Shown here: positions 24,933 through 33,581 of the stretch, one piece after another
Layout: every line of letters begins with the position of its first letter
Numbering within the stretch: the stretch's first letter is position 1
Source: Gemmobacter sp.
GTDB taxonomy: Bacteria; Pseudomonadota; Alphaproteobacteria; Rhodobacterales; Rhodobacteraceae
Direction of reading: 5' to 3'
Length of the DNA stretch: 64,000 nt
NCBI RefSeq assembly: GCF_034676705.1
Contig: NZ_JAUCBS010000009.1
Location: 124,001-188,000, forward strand
Translations under genes and position numbers: made by a program
Notes under the pieces: generated by a model
The model's database searches: none
Told to the model about the DNA's origin: nothing
Seen by the model: the letters and a program-made list of their open reading frames with translations, nothing else

Positions 24933-26234
24933 TCAGTTCACCATATCGAGCAGGCGATACAGATGGGTCACGCCCATCACGCCCATGCCGCGCAGCGGTT
25001 CGGGCGGCAGGGCAGGGGCAGGGCCGCGCGGCACCGGCAGGTCGTGGAAGGATTTGCCGGCCGCCATCGCCCGCGCCACCAGCTGGCCATAGGACGTGGC
25101 CATCGCCACCCCGCGCCCGCAATAGCCATAGGCGGTCCACAGCCCGGCCTGCGGTTCGTTGACATGGGGCACGAAATCCTTGGTCAGCGCCACCTTGCCC
25201 GACCAGCGGAATTCGATCGGCTGGCCCTTCAGCTGCGGATAGATCATGTGCAGCGCGCGTTCGACATGGGCAAAGTCGCCATCATTCTGTGGCCCGCCCA
25301 GCGTGCCGCGCGTGCCGAACAGCACGCGGCCATGCGGATCCTTGTGCCAATACAGCAGGATGCGGCGAATGTCGGACACCGCTTGCAGATCGGGCAGGAT
25401 GCTGTCGGCAATTTCCGCCGGCAGCGGGCGGGTTGCGACGATGTTGGTATGGACGGTGGCCACGGTGGCCTTGGTCGTCGTCTCGATCCCGTCGGAATAG
25501 GCGTTGGTCGCGACCAGAACCTTGTCGGCAATCACCTTGCCCCGGGGGGTATGCAGCGCCCAGCCGCTGCCTTCGCGCACGATCCGCGTCACCGGGCTTT
25601 CGCGATGCACCTTGGCCCCCAGCGAGATGGCGGCCCGCGCCAGCCCGCGCGCATAGGAGAGGGGGTTCAGCGAGGCGCCCTCGCGGTCGATCATGCCGCC
25701 CAGATAGGCATTGGTCCCCAGCATGGCTGCCAGGTCTTCGCGCGGCAGCATCGACAGGCCGGGAAAGCCGTCGTCGCTCCACATCTTCACGCGGGATTCC
25801 ACCCGCTTCAACCCCGGCGCGTTATGGGCCGGCAACAGCCAGCCGCTACGCACCAGATCGCAGCTGATGCCGAATTCGTCGATCAGGCCGAACACCTTGC
25901 CGCTGACCGAGGCGCCGAAATCCGACATGGCGCGGCCGTGATCGGTGCCGAACTCCTTGACCAGCTGGCTGCGGCTGTTCTTGAAGCCCCGGATCACCGC
26001 GCCGCTGTTGCGCCCAGATCCGCCCCAGCCGGGAAAGCCGCCTTCCAGCACCACGGTGCGGATGCCGTGGCGCTGCAATTCGATCGCGGCGCTAAGGCCG
26101 GTATAGCCCGCGCCCACCACTGCCACATCGCAGCGGGTGTCGCCGGCCAGCGGTTCGGAAAGGTCGGCCTCGGTCGCGGTGGCAGACCAGAGCGAGGGGA
26201 AGCGGGTCTGGCAATCGCGGGCATAGTCGGTCAT
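24933..26234 (-). CDS. FAD-dependent amine/amino-acid oxidoreductase (DAO family)
   Basis: A 433-residue DAO-family flavoprotein. The dinucleotide site is DVAVVGAGYTGLSAAIEL, followed by GWGGSGRNSGAV, and the C-terminus holds LWTAYGYCGRGVAMA. It resembles gamma-glutamylputrescine oxidase and glycine/D-amino-acid oxidases, which oxidise secondary or primary amines to aldehyde or oxoacid. ATG 26234 has AGGAA 5 bases upstream and overlaps the GntR stop (ATGA). Given the divergent NtaA-type monooxygenase, an iminodiacetate-oxidase-like role is possible; this is inference only. Confidence 0.88.
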   Translation of the reverse strand: MTDYARDCQTRFPSLWSATATEADLSEPLAGDTRCDVAVVGAGYTGLSAAIELQRHGIRTVVLEGGFPGWGGSGRNSGAVIRGFKNSRSQLVKEFGTDHGRAMSDFGASVSGKVFGLIDEFGISCDLVRSGWLLPAHNAPGLKRVESRVKMWSDDGFPGLSMLPREDLAAMLGTNAYLGGMIDREGASLNPLSYARGLARAAISLGAKVHRESPVTRIVREGSGWALHTPRGKVIADKVLVATNAYSDGIETTTKATVATVHTNIVATRPLPAEIADSILPDLQAVSDIRRILLYWHKDPHGRVLFGTRGTLGGPQNDGDFAHVERALHMIYPQLKGQPIEFRWSGKVALTKDFVPHVNEPQAGLWTAYGYCGRGVAMATSYGQLVARAMAAGKSFHDLPVPRGPAPALPPEPLRGMGVMGVTHLYRLLDMVN

Positions 26235-26941
26235 GGCGTTTCCTGCGCGGGGGTGTCGGACGCGGTGGCCTGTTTGTGCAGGCGCACGGTCGTGGTGTAG
26301 TGGTATTCCAGTTCCGCCTTGGCGGTCGCCGCATCGCCGCGTTCCAGCGCGTGGAAGATGCGGCAATGGTCCTGATAGGCGGCGGCCGTGCCGGAATCGC
26401 GTTCCAGTTCGGCGGTGCGGATCAGCTGCACGCGGTTCAGGATGATTTCCAGTTCCCGCACCAGCAGCGGCATGCCGCTGACCCGCGCGATGCGCAGGTG
26501 GAATTCCTTGTCCAGCTGGCTGAATTCGGGGCGCGAGGCATGGCGGATCGCCTGCTGCTGATCGTCCAGCACGGCGCGGATGGCGGCCAGCGCCCCCAGC
26601 CCTTCGGGGCCGGTGCGGGCCTGCACGGCATAATCCACCGCCAGAAATTCCAGCGCGGCGCGCTGGCGGTAGATGATGAACACCTCGTCATAGCTGAACT
26701 GGCGCACCTGGTAGCGGCGGCCGGCGCGTTCGACCAGCCCTTCCTGTTCCAGCTTGCGCAGCGAATCGCGGGCCGGCACGCGCGACGTGTCGTACCAGCT
26801 TGCCACCTCGTCCTCGCGCAGGGGGGTGCCCAGGCGGAATTCATGGCCCAGAATCCGCGCCTTGAGCGCCGAATAGACCAGATCGCCCGCCGTCTGGGAC
26901 AGGGAATCATCGCGTTCCGGGCTGGCGGGCAGGCTGGTCAT
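26231..26941 (-). CDS. GntR-family regulator (FadR/FCD type)
   Basis: A 236-residue regulator. The winged helix (LVYSALKARILGHEFRLGTP, then DTSRVPARDSLRKLEQEGLV) is followed by an all-helical FCD ligand domain with DKEFHLRIARVSGMP and HCRIFHALERGD. GAGGG lies 6 bases before ATG 26941. It is the first gene of a three-gene operon with the FAD oxidoreductase and cupin, and diverges from the flavin monooxygenase. A 12-bp palindrome at 26973-26984 is its likely operator. NtaR of NTA degraders is also a GntR protein, which fits the neighbourhood but does not prove orthology. Confidence 0.92.
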   Translation of the reverse strand: MTSLPASPERDDSLSQTAGDLVYSALKARILGHEFRLGTPLREDEVASWYDTSRVPARDSLRKLEQEGLVERAGRRYQVRQFSYDEVFIIYRQRAALEFLAVDYAVQARTGPEGLGALAAIRAVLDDQQQAIRHASRPEFSQLDKEFHLRIARVSGMPLLVRELEIILNRVQLIRTAELERDSGTAAAYQDHCRIFHALERGDAATAKAELEYHYTTTVRLHKQATASDTPAQETP

Positions 26942-26965
26942 CGCGACCCTCGCAAGACGTGACTC

Positions 26966-26984
26966 GGTATACTGAAATATTTCA
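26966..26984. promoter_or_regulatory. Overlapping palindromes upstream of gntR, candidate operator
   Basis: GTATAC (26967-26972) is followed directly by TGAAATATTTCA (26973-26984), a perfect 12-bp palindrome, 32 bp before the GntR start. TACTGAAAT recurs at 27121-27129, 57 bp before the monooxygenase start, beside the AGTATT/AATACT inverted repeat. Together they look like two operator sites for divergent control across the 244-bp AT-rich gap. Confidence 0.55.
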
Positions 26985-27185
26985 TGGACCTTTGCCCGGA
27001 TCAAAGTCAACACGAAACTGCTTGAAAAATATCCAAGAAAATAAAGCCATCGAGCGTGGAGTGTCGTGCAACAAAAATGTTGCGTGTCGCGGCTGACTGA
27101 GTATTACTTGCATCTCAGAATACTGAAATCGGCATCTGCACAGCCGCCGATACAGGAAACGACCTGGGAGATTCTGGAGATGACG

Positions 27186-28472
27186 ATGAAACTGGGCCTG
27201 TCGATGCGCTATCTGGGCTACCACATGGCCGCCTGGCGCCACCCTGCGTTCGATCCGGCCAGCATCACCAGTTTCCAGGCCTACCGCGACATCGCCATCA
27301 AGGCCGAGGCGGCGAAGCTGGACATGATCTTTTTCGCCGACGGGCTGGGCGTGCGGGCCGATGACACGCCGGCCGGGTCGCTGTCGCACGACATGCGCAA
27401 CGCCGATCTGGATCCGCAGACGCTGCTGCCGGCGATCGCGCCGTTCACGCAGCATATCGGGCTGGTTGCCACGGCTTCGACCACCTACAGCGAACCCTAT
27501 CACGTTGCCCGCAAATACGCGACGCTGGACCAGATTTCCGGCGGCCGCGCCGGGTGGAACGTCGTCACCTCGTGGTCGGAACAAGAGGCGCTGAACTTCA
27601 GCCGCACCGAAAACCTGCCCAAGGATCAGCGGTATGCCCGCGCCAAGGAATTCGTTCAGGTGGTCACCGGCCTGTGGAACAGCTTTGACGCCGATGCCTT
27701 TACCCATGACAAGGCCAGCGGGCAGTTCTACGACCCCGACAAGATGCATGTGCTGGACCACAAGGGCACCTATTTCCAGGTGCGCGGCCCGCTGACCGCA
27801 GGCCGGTCGCCGCAGGATCGCCCGGTCATCGTGCAGGCCGGCGCCTCGGACCAGGGCCGCGACATTGCGGCGCAATATGCCGACGTGGTGTATAGTGTCG
27901 CCCAGACCATCGAAGAGGCAAAGGCCTATTACGACGATATCAAGGCCCGCGCCGCCACCTATGGCCGCACGAACAACGCGCCGCTGATCATGCCGGCGCT
28001 GGCGTTCTATGTTGCCGAAACGCACGAGGCGGCGCAGGCCAAGCTGGATCAGCTGCAAGCCCTGATCGACCCGCTGGCGGGCATGGCGCTGCTGTATACC
28101 TATGCCGGCGACCTGTCGGCCTATGACATCGACGCGCCGATCCCGGACGAACATTTCACCGACCGCATTTCCATTGGCGGCGGGCTGCTGAAGGTGGCGC
28201 GCGACCAGAAGCTGACGATCCGCCAGCTCTATGAACGCATCGCCGCCGGGTTCACCGTGCGCGTGGTTGTCGGCACCCCGGCCGAGATCGTGGACGACAT
28301 GCAGGCCTGGATCGAGGCGGGGGCGGCCGATGGGTTCAACCTGTGCCCGCCGATCCTGCCGCAGTCGCTGGACGATTTCATCGCGCTGATCCTGCCGGAA
28401 CTGCAACGCCGCGGGCTGTTCCGCACCGAATACGAATCCACCACGCTGCGCGGCAACCTTGGCCTGGCCTGA
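27186..28472 (+). CDS. FMN-dependent monooxygenase, NtaA/SnaA/DszA family
   Basis: A 428-residue bacterial-luciferase-like monooxygenase of the nitrilotriacetate-monooxygenase family. The N-terminus is KLGLSMRYLGYHMAAWRHP, with MIFFADGL, SEPYHVARKYATLDQISGGR, AGWNVVTSW and the flavin-contact QAGASDQGRDIAA. Such enzymes use FMNH2 from a separate reductase to oxidise N-substituted glycines or sulfur heterocycles. ATG 27186 has CTGGAG 6 bases upstream; ATG 27180 is an alternative. It heads an operon-like run with a peptide-type ABC importer and a 2-hydroxyacid dehydrogenase. No flavin reductase gene is adjacent. Confidence 0.9.
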   Translation: MKLGLSMRYLGYHMAAWRHPAFDPASITSFQAYRDIAIKAEAAKLDMIFFADGLGVRADDTPAGSLSHDMRNADLDPQTLLPAIAPFTQHIGLVATASTTYSEPYHVARKYATLDQISGGRAGWNVVTSWSEQEALNFSRTENLPKDQRYARAKEFVQVVTGLWNSFDADAFTHDKASGQFYDPDKMHVLDHKGTYFQVRGPLTAGRSPQDRPVIVQAGASDQGRDIAAQYADVVYSVAQTIEEAKAYYDDIKARAATYGRTNNAPLIMPALAFYVAETHEAAQAKLDQLQALIDPLAGMALLYTYAGDLSAYDIDAPIPDEHFTDRISIGGGLLKVARDQKLTIRQLYERIAAGFTVRVVVGTPAEIVDDMQAWIEAGAADGFNLCPPILPQSLDDFIALILPELQRRGLFRTEYESTTLRGNLGLA

Positions 28473-28515
28473 CAGCGGCACCCAACAAAGCAACGAACAA
28501 CAGGGAATACATCAG

Positions 28516-30078
28516 ATGAACGGACCTCTCCAACTCAGCCGCCGGACGCTGCTTGGCTCTGCCGGGGCGCTGGCCGGGCTTGCCGGGCTGGGCCTGTCGC
28601 CGCGTGCCGCACTGGCACAGGGCACCGCGCTGCGCGCCGCAATCACCGGCTATGGCGTGGTGAACACGCTGGATCCGGGCAAGGCGGCGCTGATCCCGGA
28701 ATTCTACCTGATCTGGGGCATCTACAACGGCCTGTTGAAGTTCGACGACACCATGCAGATCGTCCCCGACCTGGCCGAAAGCTACAAGGCGCTGGAAGGC
28801 GGCGCGATCGCCTTCAAGCTGCGTGAAGGCGTCAAGTTCCACGATGGTTCGGTGCTGACGGCGGATGACGTGAAGTTCTCGCTGGAACGGCTGCTGGATC
28901 CGGCCTTTGCCTCGCCCAACGCGGCCAAGGTGGCGGCGATTTCCAAGATCGAGGTGGTGGACGACCTGAACCTGGTCATCCACACCAAACAGGCCTTTGC
29001 GCCCTTGCTGACCTTCCTGACCAACGCCCGCACCGGCACGCAGATCCTGCCGCGCAAGGCGTTCGAGGCGGCTGGCGCCGAAGCCTTTGCCCGCGCGCCC
29101 ATCGGCACCGGCCCCTACAAGCTGAAATCCTGGGAAACCGGCGGCAGCCTGACGCTGGAGGCGTTCGAGGACCATTTCGCCGGCGCCCCCGCGATCAAGA
29201 CCGTCGACGTGCCGCTGATCGTCGAGGAAGCCTCGGGCGTGACCGCGCTGCTGGGCGGCCAGATCGACATGACCTCGACCGTGCCGACCGCAGACGTGCC
29301 GCAGCTGATGAGCAACAAGGACGTCACCGTGCTGCGCCAGCCGGGGCTGAACGTACGGTTCATCTCGATCAACCTGCAAAAGCCGCCGTTCGACGACGTG
29401 CATTTCCGCCGCGCCGTTGCGATGGCGTTCCAGCGCGAAGCCATGGTCAAGACCATCCTGTTCGGTGAAGGCGAACCGCTGCACGGCTTCTTCCCGCCGC
29501 TGCTGGGCGAGGTGTTCACGCCGGGTGCGCGGCCGGAAACCAGCTTCGACCCCGCTGCGGCCAAGGCCGAGTTGGCCAAGTCGAAATACAAGGCCGACGA
29601 ACACGCGGTCGAGGTGCTGACCTGGGGCGGCGGCTGGTGGAAACGCTTTGCCGAAATCTTTGTCGCGCAGGTCAACCAGGTGCTGGGCACCAGGTTCACC
29701 GTGCAGGTCACCGACAGCAACGCCGCCTTTGCGCGCCAGAAGTCGGGGGATTTCACCGCTGGCGTCTGGGGCTGGCTGGGCATGATCGACGCCGACGAAT
29801 ACATGGGCGACATCGTGCATTCGGGCGGCTGGCGGAACTATGGCAAATACAAGAACCCCGCCGTGGATACCCTGCTGGAAAACGCCCGGGCCGAGCTGGA
29901 CCCTGCGAAACGCGCCGCGATCTACCGCGAGGCGGAGACGCTGGCCATCGCCGATGTGCCGATCATCCCGTGCTTCTGTTCCAACATCCACAACCTGGTG
30001 TCCAAGCGGGTCGAGGGATTTGTGCAGAAGCCCTATTCCAACTTCGGCGACCAGTTCGCCAAGATGCGTCTTGTCTGA
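28516..30078 (+). CDS. Peptide-type ABC substrate-binding protein (SBP family 5), Tat signal
   Basis: A 520-residue periplasmic binding protein. Its twin-arginine signal is LSRRTLLGSAGALAGLAG and cleavage is likely after ALAQ. Family motifs are FKLREGVKFHDGSVLTADDV, IGTGPYKLKSWE and FRRAVAMAFQREAM. It lies 43 bp after the flavin monooxygenase gene and 3 bp before its permeases, so the imported ligand is probably the monooxygenase substrate. EDTA- and NTA-degrading bacteria use an importer of this type, but the ligand here is unknown. Confidence 0.93.
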   Translation: MNGPLQLSRRTLLGSAGALAGLAGLGLSPRAALAQGTALRAAITGYGVVNTLDPGKAALIPEFYLIWGIYNGLLKFDDTMQIVPDLAESYKALEGGAIAFKLREGVKFHDGSVLTADDVKFSLERLLDPAFASPNAAKVAAISKIEVVDDLNLVIHTKQAFAPLLTFLTNARTGTQILPRKAFEAAGAEAFARAPIGTGPYKLKSWETGGSLTLEAFEDHFAGAPAIKTVDVPLIVEEASGVTALLGGQIDMTSTVPTADVPQLMSNKDVTVLRQPGLNVRFISINLQKPPFDDVHFRRAVAMAFQREAMVKTILFGEGEPLHGFFPPLLGEVFTPGARPETSFDPAAAKAELAKSKYKADEHAVEVLTWGGGWWKRFAEIFVAQVNQVLGTRFTVQVTDSNAAFARQKSGDFTAGVWGWLGMIDADEYMGDIVHSGGWRNYGKYKNPAVDTLLENARAELDPAKRAAIYREAETLAIADVPIIPCFCSNIHNLVSKRVEGFVQKPYSNFGDQFAKMRLV

Positions 30079-30081
30079 TCT

Positions 30082-31092
30082 ATGAGCAGCGCCGACGATC
30101 TGGAAAGCAAGGGGGGCCGGCCCGGGAACGGGCTGGTCCTCAAACGGTTGAAGCTGGTGGCAGGGCGGCTGGCCAGCGCGCTGGTGCTGCTGCTGGTGGG
30201 ATCGCTGGTGGTGTTCCTGACCATCAAGTCCGCCCCCGGCAACCCGGCGCTGTCGGCGCTTGGCGAACAGGCGACGCCCGAGGCGGTGGCCGCCTTTGAA
30301 CGCCAGCATGGCCTGGACCAGCCGGTCATGGTGCAATACATGCGCTGGCTGTCCGGCGCGGCGCAGGGCGATTTCGGCAAGTCGCTGACCATGGGCGGCG
30401 GCCAGCCGATCAGCACGCTGATGGCAGGCAAGATGCAGGCCACGCTGTTCCTGGGCGTCTATGCGCTGACGCTGGCCATTGCGATTTCGCTGGTGCTGGG
30501 CATCATCGCGGCGCGCAACCGGGGCAAGCCGGCGGACATGCTGGCAACCTCGGTCGCGGTGCTGGGCATTTCGATGCCCGATTTCTGGCTGAGCTATGTG
30601 CTGATCTTCTTCTTCGGCCTGTCGCTGGGCTGGTTTCCGACCTTTGGCTATGTCGCCCCCACCGATGATCTGATCGGGGCGTTGCATGCCGGGTTCCTGC
30701 CGGCCTTTGCCATTGCCGCGCCGATGGCGGCGGTATTCTCGCGCACGCTGCGGGCGGTGCTGCTGGAAACCATGAACCGCCCCTATGTCACCGCGGCGCG
30801 GTCCTTCGGGCTGAAATCGCGGTTCGTGTTTGTGCATTTCGTGTTCCGCAACGCGCTGATCCCCTATCTGACGGTGATCGGGCTGCAAATCCGCTACATC
30901 CTGGGCGGGGTCGTGGTGGTGGAACGCATCTTCGGCATTCCCGGCGTGGGATCGTTCATGGTGGATGGCGCGATGCTGCGCGATACGCCGGTATTGCTGG
31001 CCTGCACGGTGACGTTCCTGGCCATCGTGCTGCTGGTGAACACCGCCACCGATGCGCTTTGCACCTTTCTCGATCCCCGGAGAACCCGCTGA
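30082..31092 (+). CDS. Peptide-type ABC importer permease (DppB-like)
   Basis: A 336-residue permease with an N-terminal helix after a ~27-residue cytoplasmic lead, SAPGNPALSALGEQA, RQHGLDQPVMVQY, the loop NRPYVTAARSFGLKS and the end TDALCTFLDPR. It starts 3 bp after the binding-protein stop and its stop shares a base with the next start (TGATG). Confidence 0.93.
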   Translation: MSSADDLESKGGRPGNGLVLKRLKLVAGRLASALVLLLVGSLVVFLTIKSAPGNPALSALGEQATPEAVAAFERQHGLDQPVMVQYMRWLSGAAQGDFGKSLTMGGGQPISTLMAGKMQATLFLGVYALTLAIAISLVLGIIAARNRGKPADMLATSVAVLGISMPDFWLSYVLIFFFGLSLGWFPTFGYVAPTDDLIGALHAGFLPAFAIAAPMAAVFSRTLRAVLLETMNRPYVTAARSFGLKSRFVFVHFVFRNALIPYLTVIGLQIRYILGGVVVVERIFGIPGVGSFMVDGAMLRDTPVLLACTVTFLAIVLLVNTATDALCTFLDPRRTR

Positions 31093-31943
31093 TGGTCAGG
31101 TTGAACCGTGCCGGGCTGGCCTGGCGTCTGCTGCACCACAACACGGCGCTGGCCGGGCTGCTGATCTGCCTGACCGTGCTGCTGGCGGTGGCCATCGGGC
31201 CGCTGCTGCTACCCTTTGGCCCCGAGGACATGGATTTCATGGCCACCCTTGCGCCGCCCAGCCTGGACCATCCGCTGGGCACCGACAGTTTCGGCCGCGA
31301 CGTGCTGGTGCGGGTGCTGACAGGGGCGCGGGTATCGCTGGCAATCAGCTTTGGCGCCATCCTGCTGGCGGCGACGGTGGGCTGTGCCATGGGCATCAGC
31401 GCGGGCTATTTTGGCGGCTGGCTGGACATGGTGCTGATGCGGATCACCGATCTGTTCTTTGCCTTTCCCAGCTTCATCCTGGCGCTCTTGCTGATGGTGC
31501 TGTTCGGCTTTTCGACGGTGAACATCATCTTTGCGATTGCGCTGGTCTATCTGCCGATCTTTGCCCGCATCTCGCGCAATTCCACGCTGATGGTGCGCAG
31601 CGAACCGTTTGTCGAGGCATCGCGCCTGATGGGGCGGCGGCCGCTGGGCATCATGGTGACGCAGATCCTGCCCAATATCTCGGCCCCGCTGCTGGTGCAG
31701 GCCTCGGCCGGGCTGGCCTTTGCCATCATCCTCGAAGCGGGGCTCAGCTTCATCGGGCTGGGGGTCCAGCCCCCCACGCCATCGCTGGGCGGCATCATGT
31801 CGGACGGGCGGGAATATTTCAGCCGCGCCCCCTGGGTGCTGACGCTGAGCGGGATGGCGATTTCGCTGACCCTGCTGGGTATCAACCTGCTGGGCGACGG
31901 GTTCCGCGACCTGACCGACCCCCGCCTGCGCGAAAGGAGCTGA
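31092..31943 (+). CDS. Peptide-type ABC importer permease (DppC-like)
   Basis: A 283-residue permease with LGTDSFGRDVLVR, the membrane pairs of the BPD family, the coupling loop EPFVEASRLMGRRP and the end LLGDGFRDLTDPRL. ATG 31092 is chosen for its one-base overlap with the preceding stop. It pairs with the DppB-like permease and is followed 3 bp later by the double ATPase. Confidence 0.93.
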   Translation: MVRLNRAGLAWRLLHHNTALAGLLICLTVLLAVAIGPLLLPFGPEDMDFMATLAPPSLDHPLGTDSFGRDVLVRVLTGARVSLAISFGAILLAATVGCAMGISAGYFGGWLDMVLMRITDLFFAFPSFILALLLMVLFGFSTVNIIFAIALVYLPIFARISRNSTLMVRSEPFVEASRLMGRRPLGIMVTQILPNISAPLLVQASAGLAFAIILEAGLSFIGLGVQPPTPSLGGIMSDGREYFSRAPWVLTLSGMAISLTLLGINLLGDGFRDLTDPRLRERS

Positions 31944-31946
31944 CCC

Positions 31947-33578
31947 ATGGCCGAAACACTGCTGGATTTGCGCGGCCTGCGCGTCAGCTTCGGGCGCGGG
32001 CAGGGCCGGACCGGGGTGCTGAAAGGCGTCGACGTGACGCTGGCCCGGGGCGAAATCCTGGGGATCATCGGGGAATCCGGCTCGGGCAAGACGATGACCG
32101 GGCTGGCCGTGCTGCGCCTGCTGCCGAACACGGCCACCGTCACCGCCGAACGGATCGTCTTTGACGGCCGCGACCTGGCCAATATGCCGGCGCAGGAATT
32201 CGACGCGCTGCGCGGGGTCAGCCTGGCGATGGTGTTTCAGGATCCGGTCGGGTCGTTCAACCCCAGCAAGACCATCGGCTGGCATTTCCGCCAGATCCTG
32301 GCCCGCGCCGGGTTTGCCGGCGATGCCGGCGCCGAAACCGTGCGCCTGCTGCTGGAGGTGGGTGTGCGCCGCGCGCAGGATACGCTGACGCTGTATCCGC
32401 ACCAGCTGTCGGGGGGCATGCTGCAACGGGCGCTGATCGCGCTGGTCGCCGCGTTGCGCCCCACGCTGATCGTGGCGGATGAACCGACGACGAACCTGGA
32501 CAAGATCATCGAAAAGCAGGTGCTGGAGATGTTCCTGTCGATGGTGCGCGGCCTGGGCGCCAGCGTGATCTTTGTCACCCATGACATGCCCATTGCCGCC
32601 AGCCTGTGCGACCGCATCGCGGTGATGAACTCGGGCGAGCTGGTCGAGATTGGCGTCACGTCGCAGGTGTTTTCGGCGCCGACCCATCCCTATACCCGCA
32701 AGCTGATCGACACCGCGCTGGAACTGGCGGGCGCCAACGGCCGGCCCAAGGATACCGCCGAACACCGCGCCCGGCTGGCCGAGCGCGAACGCGAGGCGCC
32801 GCTGTATCAGGTGCGCGATCTGTCGATCACCTTTACCGGGCCGGGCAAGAAGGGCGCCTTCAAGGCGATCGACGGCCTTAGCCTGGATGTGCGGCGGGGC
32901 GAGATTCTGGGGATCTTGGGCGAATCCGGGTCAGGCAAGACCACGCTGGGGCGCACGCTGCTGCGGCTGTACGAACCGTCGGGCGGGACGCTGCACTATG
33001 ACGGGCGCGATATCACCCGGATGCGCGAATCCACCCTGCGCGGGTTCCGGCGCGAAATGCAGATGGTGTTCCAGGATCCTGGCGGGTCGTTCAACCCCCG
33101 GAAAACCATGGGCGCCGCCCTGACCGAGGCGCTGGTTGCGGCAGGCGCGCCGCGTTCGGCGATCCCGGCCCGCATTCAGGCGCTGCTGACCCGCGTCGGC
33201 CTGTCCGAGGTGCATGCGGGCCGCTATGCGCATGAGCTGTCCGGCGGCCAGTTGCAGCGCGTCGCCATCGCCCGCGCCATCGCGCTGCGCCCCAAGGTGA
33301 TCATCGCGGACGAGGCGGTGTCCAAGCTGGACGTGTCCGTCCGGGCCGGCGTGCTGGATCTGCTGACCGACGTGCAGGCGGAACTGGGCATGTCCATGGT
33401 GTTCATCACCCATGATCTGGACGTGGCCCGCTACATCTGCGACCGCATCGCGGTGATGTATCATGGCAAGCTGATGGAGATCGGGCCGACCGAACAGGTC
33501 TTTACCGCGCCCTCCAGCGCCTACACGCGCAACCTGCTGGATGCGCATCACAACCTTGCCGAAGATGTGGGGGGCTAG
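31947..33578 (+). CDS. Peptide-type ABC importer, fused double ATPase
   Basis: A 543-residue protein with two nucleotide-binding domains. Domain 1 has GESGSGKTMTGL, LSGGMLQRALIA and DEPTTNLDKIIEKQ. Domain 2 has GESGSGKTTLGR, LSGGQLQRVAIA and DEAVSKLDVSV. The usual RQ in both signature motifs is changed (GGMLQR, GGQLQR), and the first D-loop is NLDKI rather than ALDV. The Walker and switch-His residues (VTHDMP, ITHDLD) are intact, so both sites should bind ATP. It completes the importer linked to the monooxygenase. Confidence 0.92.
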   Translation: MAETLLDLRGLRVSFGRGQGRTGVLKGVDVTLARGEILGIIGESGSGKTMTGLAVLRLLPNTATVTAERIVFDGRDLANMPAQEFDALRGVSLAMVFQDPVGSFNPSKTIGWHFRQILARAGFAGDAGAETVRLLLEVGVRRAQDTLTLYPHQLSGGMLQRALIALVAALRPTLIVADEPTTNLDKIIEKQVLEMFLSMVRGLGASVIFVTHDMPIAASLCDRIAVMNSGELVEIGVTSQVFSAPTHPYTRKLIDTALELAGANGRPKDTAEHRARLAEREREAPLYQVRDLSITFTGPGKKGAFKAIDGLSLDVRRGEILGILGESGSGKTTLGRTLLRLYEPSGGTLHYDGRDITRMRESTLRGFRREMQMVFQDPGGSFNPRKTMGAALTEALVAAGAPRSAIPARIQALLTRVGLSEVHAGRYAHELSGGQLQRVAIARAIALRPKVIIADEAVSKLDVSVRAGVLDLLTDVQAELGMSMVFITHDLDVARYICDRIAVMYHGKLMEIGPTEQVFTAPSSAYTRNLLDAHHNLAEDVGG

Positions 33579-33581
33579 GGC

